Source: Candidatus Hydrogenedentota bacterium
GTDB taxonomy: Bacteria > Hydrogenedentota > Hydrogenedentia > Hydrogenedentales > CAITNO01
Length of the DNA: 5,119 nucleotides
NCBI GenBank assembly: GCA_007118765.1
Contig: SKQZ01000121.1
Span: forward strand, 1 to 5,119
Direction of reading: 5' to 3'
The position numbers were made by a program, and so were the translations under genes. Numbering within the stretch: the first letter of the stretch is position 1; the number at the start of each line of letters is the position of its first letter. This document shows, one piece after another, positions 1 to 5,035 of this stretch. Below the pieces are notes generated by a model that had not been told where the DNA came from, did no database searches, and saw nothing but the letters and a program-made list of their open reading frames with translations.

Positions 1-147
1 ATCTTACACCATATCAGGCACTTTGCTTGCCCGCCGCCTTCGACGTGTACTAACACGCTGTCAGCCGGCGGCCTGCGCAAAGCACCTGCTCTGGCGCAAT
101 CTTCACAGGCTCACGACGAAAGCTGGTGAAATATCCGGGTTAATCAT
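1..147. repeat. Truncated copy of a MITE-like repeat with imperfect inverted arms
   Basis: This non-coding stretch shares bases 1-32 and 51-64 exactly with 5074-5105 and 5106-5119 at the other end of the window. It differs only by an extra 18 bp here (33-50). Internally, 1-26 pairs imperfectly with about 77-104 (ctttgc at 21-26 against gcaaag at 77-82; atctt at 1-5 lies opposite the less well matched caatctt near 97-103). When the arm is continued with the sequence at 5036-5073, the match extends outward to the ends TACCCCGCATATTTCA (5035-5050) and TGAAATATCCGGGTTA (127-142). Counting by eye gives about 42 matches in 58 aligned positions. A complete unit would be roughly 185 bp. No transposase is encoded, so a non-autonomous element or the end of an insertion sequence are both possible. 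I cannot name a family. The right boundary near 147 is approximate. Confidence 0.6.
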
Positions 148-183
148 GACCGTGCCATGGATGGGATTGAACACGGGGGGTAT
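148..183. other. Short non-coding spacer after the cupin gene
   Basis: This lies between the outer end of the repeat and the cupin stop codon. I see no stem followed by a T-run on the minus strand, so the cupin transcript has no obvious intrinsic terminator of its own here. The imperfect hairpin of the adjoining repeat could stall or fold the transcript end, but it lacks a U-tract. Confidence 0.4.
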
Positions 184-528
184 TCAAAAGAACTCATCCT
201 CCGGGTCAAAGGGCGGGGTTACCACATTCAGAACTTTTACCTGGCCGCGGGCGGCATGACGTGTGCCGGGCGGGATAAGAATCACGTCGCCCGTTCGAAT
301 CGGGCGTTGTTCGCCGTCCAGCTCAATGGCGCCCTCGCCTTCAAGGACCACATATATCTCCGTCGTCTTTTTGTGATAGTGGACGGCGGCGGATTCTTTG
401 ATATGCACGAAATGAATGCCGGCGGGCGTGGGATCGTCGCGTGTCAATACGCGCCACGCATCGCCGCAGGGACATGCCGTGGGTGCAACGGCGTCCCGGT
501 TGCGAATAACAGGGGCTGGCGTTGTCAT
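184..528 (-). CDS. Small single-domain cupin protein
   Basis: A 114-residue protein with both cupin motifs. Motif 1 is seen as H50-x-H52-x4-E57-x6-G64 and motif 2 as G80-x5-P86-x-G88-x2-H91. The three histidines and one glutamate form the usual metal-binding set, so a metal-bound beta-barrel in the cytoplasm is expected. Cupins of this size include isomerases, dioxygenases, sugar-nucleotide enzymes and small sensor proteins, and nothing here selects one. The N-terminus carries a Cys-Pro-Cys (19-21), and the C-terminus is short and acidic (DPEDEFF). The ATG follows GAGGAGG with a 6-nt spacer. The gene lies just past the terminator that ends the phage operon and before the repeat, with no phage-structural features, so it looks like cargo or a neighbouring host gene rather than a virion part. 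The family call is firm; the function is unknown. Confidence 0.88.
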   Translation of the reverse strand: MTTPAPVIRNRDAVAPTACPCGDAWRVLTRDDPTPAGIHFVHIKESAAVHYHKKTTEIYVVLEGEGAIELDGEQRPIRTGDVILIPPGTRHAARGQVKVLNVVTPPFDPEDEFF

Positions 529-563
529 GGGCGGCCTCCTCGGTGTTTTGGCGCAGGCTCAAC

Positions 564-609
564 AAAAAAAGCGCGTCCACAAGTGTATCGCTTTTCACTG
601 TGGACGCGC
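564..609 (-). terminator. Rho-independent terminator of the tail/lysis operon
   Basis: A perfect 11-bp inverted repeat (571-581 with 599-609) extends by three more pairs (583-585 with 596-598) across one bulged A. This leaves a 10-nt loop. On the minus strand the stem is followed directly by seven T residues (564-570). It sits 38 bp after the holin stop codon and is oriented to end the operon before the cupin gene. Confidence 0.92.
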
Positions 610-611
610 AA
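582..611 (-). promoter_or_regulatory. Possible sigma-70-like promoter inside the terminator hairpin
   Basis: On the minus strand, TTGCGC (606-611) is followed after 18 nt by TACACT (582-587), matching the -35/-10 consensus at 3 of 6 and 4 of 6 positions. Initiation would fall near 575, inside the second arm of the terminator stem. A transcript starting there would lack half the stem and escape termination, reaching the cupin start at 528. This is weak evidence by sequence alone. It is proposed because the cupin gene needs a promoter and only about 35 bp separate it from the T-run. Confidence 0.25.
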
Positions 612-646
612 AGTATCCGGCAGGCGGCTGCGCAGGTGGGGTGGTG

Positions 647-1012
647 TCAGGCGGCTTTCAGTTTCCTGACCAGGCGGCTGATCCAGAGGTCAAGGTAATC
701 AGCGCCGAGTTCGCGCAGCAGGTCTATGCCTTGCGTACGGGCGATGTCCAGCGCCCGGTCGCGCGCGTATTCCCGCGCCTTGCGCTGCTCGTCAGGGGTC
801 AGCGAGCCGTTGCCCGCTTCTTTGAGTGCGCGCACATATTCGCGGTACACCTCCTCGACTGCGGCCTCCAACGCGAGCAGGGCCCGTTCAAGCCGCCGTC
901 GTCGCAGGCGTTCAAACCAGCTGCTGCTTTTGGCGACTGCCCAGACGCCGCCCACCACCGTGGCGGTAAGGGCCAGCATTGTTTCGGATGTAATCACGTC
1001 AAGAATACTCAT
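647..1012 (-). CDS. Holin, single transmembrane segment with cytoplasmic coiled coil (LLH-like)
   Basis: A 121-residue protein. Residues about 10-28 form one hydrophobic segment (TMLALTATVVGGVWAVA), followed by a strongly basic stretch (RLRRRRLER). After that comes a long charged amphipathic helix, about 40-66, then a second helical part around 74-118. One N-terminal membrane segment plus a charged helical tail matches the layout of LLH-type (superfamily 6) phage holins, which permeabilise the inner membrane at lysis. The ATG at 1012 is chosen over an upstream in-frame start at 1312 because AAAAGGAGGA (1019-1028) lies 7 nt before it, and the longer form would run deep into the upstream gene. 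It follows the peptidase gene after 20 bp and is the last gene before the terminator. The family assignment is by architecture and context; a membrane-anchored spanin-like or unknown lysis protein is less likely. Confidence 0.75.
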   Translation of the reverse strand: MSILDVITSETMLALTATVVGGVWAVAKSSSWFERLRRRRLERALLALEAAVEEVYREYVRALKEAGNGSLTPDEQRKAREYARDRALDIARTQGIDLLRELGADYLDLWISRLVRKLKAA

Positions 1013-1018
1013 CGTCGT

Positions 1019-1028
1019 TCCTCCTTTT
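1019..1028 (-). promoter_or_regulatory. Ribosome binding site that sets the holin start
   Basis: AAAAGGAGGA on the minus strand, with 7 nt between GGAGG and the ATG at 1012. It rules out the much longer reading of the same frame that begins at 1312 inside the peptidase gene. Confidence 0.85.
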
Positions 1029-1032
1029 GTTG

Positions 1033-1494
1033 TTACCGGGCATGGACGCGCATGTCCGCGTGTACATGCCCATCCCGATAATCGTCCTTCACAAAGTCGA
1101 AATACCGGCGGCACACGTCGCCGACCACCGCCTGCGGCGCCCGGGTGCGGGTGCGGGCAACGACGGCCACAAGGTCCACGGCAATGCCGCCAAAGGTTGT
1201 CAGATGCCGGGAGCGGCGCGCCACCAGGCCGCCTTCGTCTGTCCAGCCCAACCGCGCGGCCAGTCGTTCCTGGTCTGCCCGGGTGCGCACGGCATCCGTG
1301 ATAAGAATCCACACGGTCTCGTCGTAGCGTGTGTTGAGGTCGCGACGGACCATCTCCAGCGCGGTCAGCGTGGCGGGATGTATCATGGCCAGGCCGTCGC
1401 GGTTTTCAAACTCGCGCAATTTGAAGTGGGACACCCCCTCGCCTTCAAGCATGGTCAGCAGCGGGATGTCGTTACGTTGTTGTATGGTTGTCAT
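1033..1494 (-). CDS. M15-family peptidoglycan peptidase (probable phage endolysin)
   Basis: A 153-residue protein with the zinc-peptidase pattern of the M15 family (D-Ala-D-Ala carboxypeptidases and phage L-Ala-D-Glu endopeptidases). S95-R96-H97 is followed by GGIAVD ending at D107, and a C-terminal D-G-H143-V-H145 motif closes the site. H97, D107 and one of H143/H145 are the likely zinc ligands. The N-terminus, HFKLREFENRDG at about 23-34, is a typical opening for phage and cell-wall M15 proteins. There is no signal peptide or membrane segment, so release would depend on a holin, and the holin-like gene follows after 20 bp. The H-to-D spacing is 10 residues, three more than the standard SxHxxGxAxD motif. 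The ATG has AGGGAGGA upstream with a 7-nt spacer. It would cut peptide stems in peptidoglycan at host lysis. A virion-borne wall-degrading role at entry is an alternative, since the gene directly follows tail genes. Confidence 0.85.
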   Translation of the reverse strand: MTTIQQRNDIPLLTMLEGEGVSHFKLREFENRDGLAMIHPATLTALEMVRRDLNTRYDETVWILITDAVRTRADQERLAARLGWTDEGGLVARRSRHLTTFGGIAVDLVAVVARTRTRAPQAVVGDVCRRYFDFVKDDYRDGHVHADMRVHAR

Positions 1495-1512
1495 GCCCGT
1501 GTCCTCCCTGCG

Positions 1513-2031
1513 TTACAACAGTGTCCGCGTGTCTTCGATGTAGCCGTTGATGCCGTCGTCTTCCGCCTTGATGGCCGTCATGCCCGGCCGCAGATGCAAC
1601 CGGGCCAGCGGCAGGCAGTTTTCATCCGCTTCCGGCGCGTCGGGACTTTCGGCCTCTGTTCCCGTTGTCACCGTCAGCGACCAATCGCTCAGCCGCGCCT
1701 GTACCAAATCAATGCGCGGCAGGCTTTCGGGCGGGGTCGCGGGCGGCAGGTCAACAGGCTCCGCCAGTTCAAAGGGCATGTTGCCGATAAAGGCGTGGCC
1801 CGGCAATACGCGCACGCTCAATGACGCCGGCATGTGCGCCGTTACCAGCACGCCGTCCAACGACCCGGCCAGCACACCGTCACCGCCGCCGGCGACCACG
1901 TTAATCAGCCGGTACGCCAATGTCAGCGCCGCTGCAATGTGGTCGTCCCATGCGTTCAACTTGGCGGCCGTCACCGGACGTTCGCCATGCTCCCATCGGG
2001 TGGGTAGGTAGGCTTTTCCTGTTTCGCTCAT
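1513..2031 (-). CDS. Phage baseplate/tail-fibre-type structural protein
   Basis: A 172-residue protein. The N-terminus has the VTAAKLNAWDDHI segment (about 20-32) that is common at the start of phage fibre and upper-baseplate proteins. The C-terminal half follows a pattern seen in such proteins: an arginine-isoleucine-aspartate strand (RIDLVQARLSDW), a glycine-threonine segment with proline/alanine spacing (GTEAESPDAPEAD), then LPLARLHLRPG and a closing D-G-I-x-G-x-I-x-D-T-R. There is no enzyme motif and no membrane segment. The gene starts at an ATG with AGGGAG upstream, 21 bp after the hub gene, and ends 18 bp before the peptidase. In siphophages this place holds the protein attaching receptor-binding fibres to the hub. 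The protein is too short to be a full receptor-binding protein, and no fibre gene follows. Confidence 0.65.
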   Translation of the reverse strand: MSETGKAYLPTRWEHGERPVTAAKLNAWDDHIAAALTLAYRLINVVAGGGDGVLAGSLDGVLVTAHMPASLSVRVLPGHAFIGNMPFELAEPVDLPPATPPESLPRIDLVQARLSDWSLTVTTGTEAESPDAPEADENCLPLARLHLRPGMTAIKAEDDGINGYIEDTRTLL

Positions 2032-2052
2032 GTGTTCTCCCTTTCGTTATGT

Positions 2053-3792
2053 TCAGGGCAGATGAAAGACCGGTTGGTCAAGCCCCGCCAACGGTTCATC
2101 AAGACGCAGCGCAAACAAGGGTTCGCCTTTCGACCGTATGCGCCGCATGGTTGCAATGGGGGCGCGCACCGAGCGCAACGGTGCGGACAAGGCCGCCTCC
2201 GTCCATGTGCGTTCGCCGCGCATACCATGGCGCAGTTCAACGATGCGTCCCGTGAGCGCGTCCGGATCAAAGAGGTCGTTCCACTCCCCCGATACCCTGC
2301 GGGCACGTCGGGCCAACGGCGCGCCGACAACAGCCACAATGTCGCCGACAGTCAGCTCCGGCGCACCGCCGAAGAAGGTAACGCGTATCTCGGGGCGGGG
2401 CCATGCGAGGTCATCCAGGAGCCCTTGTACCAGTCGTTGCTTGTCTTCGTCATGGCCGATCCATTCCGCGTCCATGCCGGTTGCGCGAAGGCCATAGGCG
2501 CCGATGCTTTCTCCCCGCGAATCGGTCAGCCGTTCCGGCGCCAACACGCCGTTGCCCGACACCCCAAGCCAGTTGATCATGTCTGCGTCGGTGAATCCTG
2601 ATGTGACGGCCATCATGTCCGACCGATAGCGGTAGCAGTGGTCGGGGCCGGTGATTTCACGGAGGGAGACACTCATTTCAGGGGATACGCTGAAGACATG
2701 ATCGCCCGTCATGTACGTCAAGAGCGCGATTGCCTCCATGGCGCCGCAGTCCAGGTCCAATGCGTTAACATGGGGGCCGATGACGGGGTGGGACGTTGTG
2801 TGCGGGCCGGTATAGGAATAGAACTCCTTGAGCCGATGCTCCGGCACATGATACCGCCCCTCGGCATAAAGGAACACATCGGCCACGTCATGCTCCACCA
2901 GCGCGGCATTAAAACATTCGCCGCCGCCAAACACCAGTCCGATATACCGGCCGTAGGCATCCACGCGGTCATCAAACGCGCCCGTTGCGTCCCGGTGCGG
3001 GTTCAACTCAATGTGTGAAATGCCTTTGCCGTCCATGAGCGCCTGCAACAGCGCCGTGGCGCGATCGGCGCGCAGTTTGTACGCGCTTTTTGCATAGCGT
3101 TCCGGTGTCCACAGCGCGGTTTCCGGGCGCTGTTTGCGCGCCTGATTGTTCAGCGTTGTCTCGTCCGCATCAATCATCATGAGGCGCACATCGGGCCAGG
3201 GCACGCCGTCCACCACCAGACCGCCGATGGTATCCCCGTCCTTGGCCCATGCGGCGGTGGCGTCAATGCGCGCGGCGTCCACCCACTGACCCGTGCCGAT
3301 GCCGCCGTATTCCAATGCGTTGTCGGCGGTGGCGCGTCCGCAAAACTTTGTGTACTCCCGTTGTGCGCCGTCAGGATAGGCGTTGTGCGTGACATGGTAA
3401 TGAAGGGGACCCGGCGTGCGGCTGATGATGTCCCGGAATGTTTCCTCGAAACTCGTGTCCACATAGACGCGGCGCATGCGACGGTTGCTTTCGGGATCGG
3501 CCGCCGCCGTCACGCGCATACAGTCGCGCACCGGTGTGCGGGTGTTGTGTTCCGGCTGAAAATCAGCGTCCCAGGAAATCTGCGTGCGGCGCACCTCATA
3601 ACGCCGCCACGGCGCATCGTTCACATACACGTTGATTGCACAGCCCGGCCCGAACCCTTCCACATGGGGCAGGGTACACCGCAACAGGTCGGGTTGATCC
3701 GGACCGCGTTGCATCGCCTCCACTGCGGGGGCATCGTCAATCACGGCGATCCGTTGCCGCCATGTGTCCATAAGGTCCAACCGCATTTTCAT
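2053..3792 (-). CDS. Tail hub (Tal/gp27-like) protein with an inserted SNase-like nuclease domain
   Basis: A 579-residue protein with three regions. Residues 1 to about 175 resemble the first beta domains of phage tail hubs, ending in a helix opening FEETFRDII that is typical of them. Residues about 180-325 are a staphylococcal-nuclease-like domain. Residues about 335-579 resume hub features: a TDSRGESIGAYG segment at 424-435, then a helix, then a strand pair ending in TVGDIVAVV (481-489). Family knowledge places such hubs at the tail tip, closing the tube and contacting Dit. The start at 3792 is preferred because its ATGA overlaps the Dit stop, giving translational coupling; ATGs at 3798 and 3810 are in frame but have no good ribosome site. 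The nuclease insert is unexpected. Whether the rest is a hub rests on pattern recognition, but position directly after Dit supports it strongly. Confidence 0.8.
   Translation of the reverse strand: MKMRLDLMDTWRQRIAVIDDAPAVEAMQRGPDQPDLLRCTLPHVEGFGPGCAINVYVNDAPWRRYEVRRTQISWDADFQPEHNTRTPVRDCMRVTAAADPESNRRMRRVYVDTSFEETFRDIISRTPGPLHYHVTHNAYPDGAQREYTKFCGRATADNALEYGGIGTGQWVDAARIDATAAWAKDGDTIGGLVVDGVPWPDVRLMMIDADETTLNNQARKQRPETALWTPERYAKSAYKLRADRATALLQALMDGKGISHIELNPHRDATGAFDDRVDAYGRYIGLVFGGGECFNAALVEHDVADVFLYAEGRYHVPEHRLKEFYSYTGPHTTSHPVIGPHVNALDLDCGAMEAIALLTYMTGDHVFSVSPEMSVSLREITGPDHCYRYRSDMMAVTSGFTDADMINWLGVSGNGVLAPERLTDSRGESIGAYGLRATGMDAEWIGHDEDKQRLVQGLLDDLAWPRPEIRVTFFGGAPELTVGDIVAVVGAPLARRARRVSGEWNDLFDPDALTGRIVELRHGMRGERTWTEAALSAPLRSVRAPIATMRRIRSKGEPLFALRLDEPLAGLDQPVFHLP
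2821..3258 (-). other. SNase-like (thermonuclease) domain inside the hub protein
   Basis: Numbered from the start at 3792, the domain shows D185-G-D187-T188, then V-R203-L-M-M-I-D208-A-D-E211-T, then D278-A-Y280-G281-R282, and F-N-A-A-L-V soon after. In Staphylococcus aureus nuclease the matching positions are D19-G-D21-T, R35, D40, E43, D83-K-Y-G-R87 and M/V-N-E-A-L-V. The catalytic R35, E43 and R87 and the calcium ligands D21 and D40 are therefore all present. T41 and P42 are replaced by Ala and Asp. The stretch between the Glu and the last Arg is 71 residues rather than 44, so a loop or helix is enlarged. The codon order GACGGGGATACC at 3229-3240 encodes DGDT. An active calcium-dependent DNA/RNA nuclease is likely by residue conservation; activity itself is inferred. 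Confidence 0.82.
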
Positions 3793-4478
3793 AGCCATCG
3801 CTTTCGCCATTCCAGGGTCAGCGCGCCCGTCTGTATGCCGTCCTCCTCGGCCTCAAAGGACAGGGTTGTGGGCCATGGATTCAACAGCGGGAATGCGCCC
3901 GACGTTTGTGTGGTGACATCCTCGTCATCAAGGTATACGCTGCGTGTGGCGCCGTCAATGTGCAGGGTCGCGCCGCCCGGCGCCATGCCCTCGTAAAGCA
4001 AAGTGCGCGTGCCGTCGCCAAACCGTGGCAGCCATACCATGCCCGGCGTATCGGCGACAAAGGTGAAGGATAACGGCGACGGCAGCGTGCCGCCGCTGGA
4101 AAGCGTCTCCATGGGGCCGTTGCCCGTGACGGTCGTTTCCAAAACAGATGGCGCGTCCGCCTCTTCCCACGGGGTGAGCGCATCCAGCGCCAGTGTGAAC
4201 TCGGCGGCGAAGGCAGGTTCAAGACACGTGCGCTCAATCGCATGCAGCCGAACGGGTACGGCGCGTCCCGGCCGCAACCGCAGCAGCACGGGTTCAGGCG
4301 TCAGCGCCGCGCCGCTGAGCGCATCCAGCGCCTGATGCACCGCCGCGCTGTTCGCGAAATGATCCGCGGCGCCGCGAATAACAATGCGCCTGTGCCAGCG
4401 TCCCTTTTCGTAGGATTGCTTTTCCGTTGCGGATGTGTGCCACTGGTCAAGGGCATAGGCCCCAAGCATAGGAATCAT
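3789..4478 (-). CDS. Distal tail protein (Dit family)
   Basis: A 229-residue protein. The C-terminal half matches the galectin-like domain of siphophage Dit proteins: an opening TTVTGNG-x-METLSSGG (116-130), P-L-SFTFVAD, then TLHIDGATRSVYLDD (171-185), SGAFPLLNPWPTTLSF (193-208) and a closing TLEWRKRW (221-228). The N-terminal half has the helix-strand ring-forming region (HRRIVIRG, about 29-36). Dit forms the hexameric ring that joins the tail tube to the hub. ATG 4478 is chosen because GGGAGG lies 7 nt upstream; a GTG at 4484 is possible but nearly touches the same site. The stop overlaps the hub start as ATGA, indicating coupled translation and matched dosage. Confidence 0.85.
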   Translation of the reverse strand: MIPMLGAYALDQWHTSATEKQSYEKGRWHRRIVIRGAADHFANSAAVHQALDALSGAALTPEPVLLRLRPGRAVPVRLHAIERTCLEPAFAAEFTLALDALTPWEEADAPSVLETTVTGNGPMETLSSGGTLPSPLSFTFVADTPGMVWLPRFGDGTRTLLYEGMAPGGATLHIDGATRSVYLDDEDVTTQTSGAFPLLNPWPTTLSFEAEEDGIQTGALTLEWRKRWL

Positions 4479-4485
4479 GATCACG

Positions 4486-4494
4486 CCTCCCTCC
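4486..4494 (-). promoter_or_regulatory. Ribosome binding site that decides the Dit start
   Basis: GGAGGGAGG on the minus strand. The ATG at 4478 is 7 nt away, while the alternative GTG at 4484 is only 1 nt from its end (5 nt from the first GGAGG). The site sits in the 24-bp gap after the connector-like gene. Confidence 0.65.
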
Positions 4495-4502
4495 GGTTCG
4501 TG

Positions 4503-4904
4503 CTAGTCCGTGGCGACCGTTAACAGTCCCGGCGTTTCCGGCACGGCGCCGTGGCGCATGTACGGCTTCATCAGGGCGAAGGCTTCGAGGGCCGCCGTTT
4601 TCGCCACGTCCATGAGTGCGGGGAACTGTTTGGCCGTATCCAGTTGATGCCCCGCCAGCCGGGCCTCGCGTCGTTCGAGGGCGCGTCTGGCGGCCAGCGA
4701 ACGCAGCAGCGCCGCGCCCGCCAGCAACGTTTCTGCGACGATCACCGGCTCCGGCGGCGTCTCCAGGTATTCCGCGCGGATACTGCGTGTTACAAGCCCG
4801 TGGGCATGTGCAATGCTTGCATCAACAAGTTCCGGCGTGACTTCCACCACATCGTCCACTTGAAACTTGAGGCGCAGCATTTCTTCGGTAACGTATGCGC
4901 TCAT
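4503..4904 (-). CDS. Small helical protein resembling a head-tail connector (gp6-like)
   Basis: A 133-residue, mostly helical protein without membrane segments or enzyme motifs. The layout fits HK97 gp6-type connectors: a short N-terminal YVTEEMLRLKF, a helix E-L-V-D-A-S-I-A-H-A-H-G-L-V (about 25-38), an aromatic/proline turn (EYLETPPEPVI), a long hydrophobic alanine-rich helix (AETLLAGAALLRSLAARRA) and a charged C-terminal helix. Such proteins form the ring between portal and tail completion proteins. The ATG has AAGGAAGGAA upstream with a 6-nt spacer. It is the first gene after the terminator at 4971-5021 and is followed at 24 bp by Dit. That order is odd, because tail tube and tape-measure genes normally lie between a connector and Dit. 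The identity is inferred from secondary structure only, and an unrelated small tail protein is possible. Confidence 0.45.
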   Translation of the reverse strand: MSAYVTEEMLRLKFQVDDVVEVTPELVDASIAHAHGLVTRSIRAEYLETPPEPVIVAETLLAGAALLRSLAARRALERREARLAGHQLDTAKQFPALMDVAKTAALEAFALMKPYMRHGAVPETPGLLTVATD

Positions 4905-4970
4905 GAGCGGTTCCTTCCTTTGTCATATACGATGTCCCGTTTGGGGGACGCAGCGCTACCATGGGGAATG
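4905..4970 (-). promoter_or_regulatory. Operon leader, probable promoter region
   Basis: A 66-bp gap between the upstream terminator and the first operon gene. Because the terminator precedes it, a promoter is expected here. The best -10-like string is TATATG (about 4922-4927), but no convincing -35 lies 16-18 bp upstream, and it is very close to the ribosome site. A small 5-bp stem (4934-4938 with 4945-4949, GTCCC/GGGAC) is present. I cannot place the promoter with confidence. Confidence 0.25.
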
Positions 4971-5021
4971 AAAAAAGCCGTCGGTCGGCGACGAACCATT
5001 GATGTGCTGTCGCCGACCGAC
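4971..5021 (-). terminator. Rho-independent terminator upstream of the tail operon
   Basis: A perfect 13-bp inverted repeat (4980-4992 with 5009-5021) encloses a 16-nt loop. On the minus strand it is followed by GGC and six T residues (4971-4976). There is no T-run on the plus side, so it works only for transcripts coming from beyond 5021. It insulates the tail operon from upstream transcription. If the locus is circular or tandemly repeated, it would instead lie downstream of the cupin gene and end that transcript. Confidence 0.85.
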
Positions 5022-5035
5022 CGCCCCCGCCCCCT

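Noticed and set aside
1..183. tRNA gene, attachment core or integron attC site at the left edge
   Set aside because: No cloverleaf or T-loop pattern is seen, and although a taac string is present, no matching gttrrry partner is placed to make an attC site.
416..1081. Long plus-strand open frame (221 codons) opposite the cupin and holin genes
   Set aside because: It crosses two minus-strand genes and a terminator, has no domain-like pattern and no ribosome site; long antisense frames are common in high-GC DNA.
647..1312. Longer minus-strand version of the holin frame starting at 1312
   Set aside because: The extra 100 residues overlap the peptidase gene and look like out-of-frame Arg/Gly/Pro-rich translation; the ribosome site fits the start at 1012.
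1027..1824. Plus-strand open frame of 265 codons opposite the peptidase and structural genes
   Set aside because: It is a shadow of two well-supported minus-strand genes with clear motifs and ribosome sites.
2032..2601. Plus-strand open frame of 189 codons opposite the hub gene
   Set aside because: It has low-complexity Arg/Ala-rich composition and no motif, and lies wholly opposite the C-terminal hub region.
3361..3996. Plus-strand open frame of 211 codons opposite the hub and Dit genes
   Set aside because: It is antisense across a coupled gene junction, with no recognisable domain or ribosome site.
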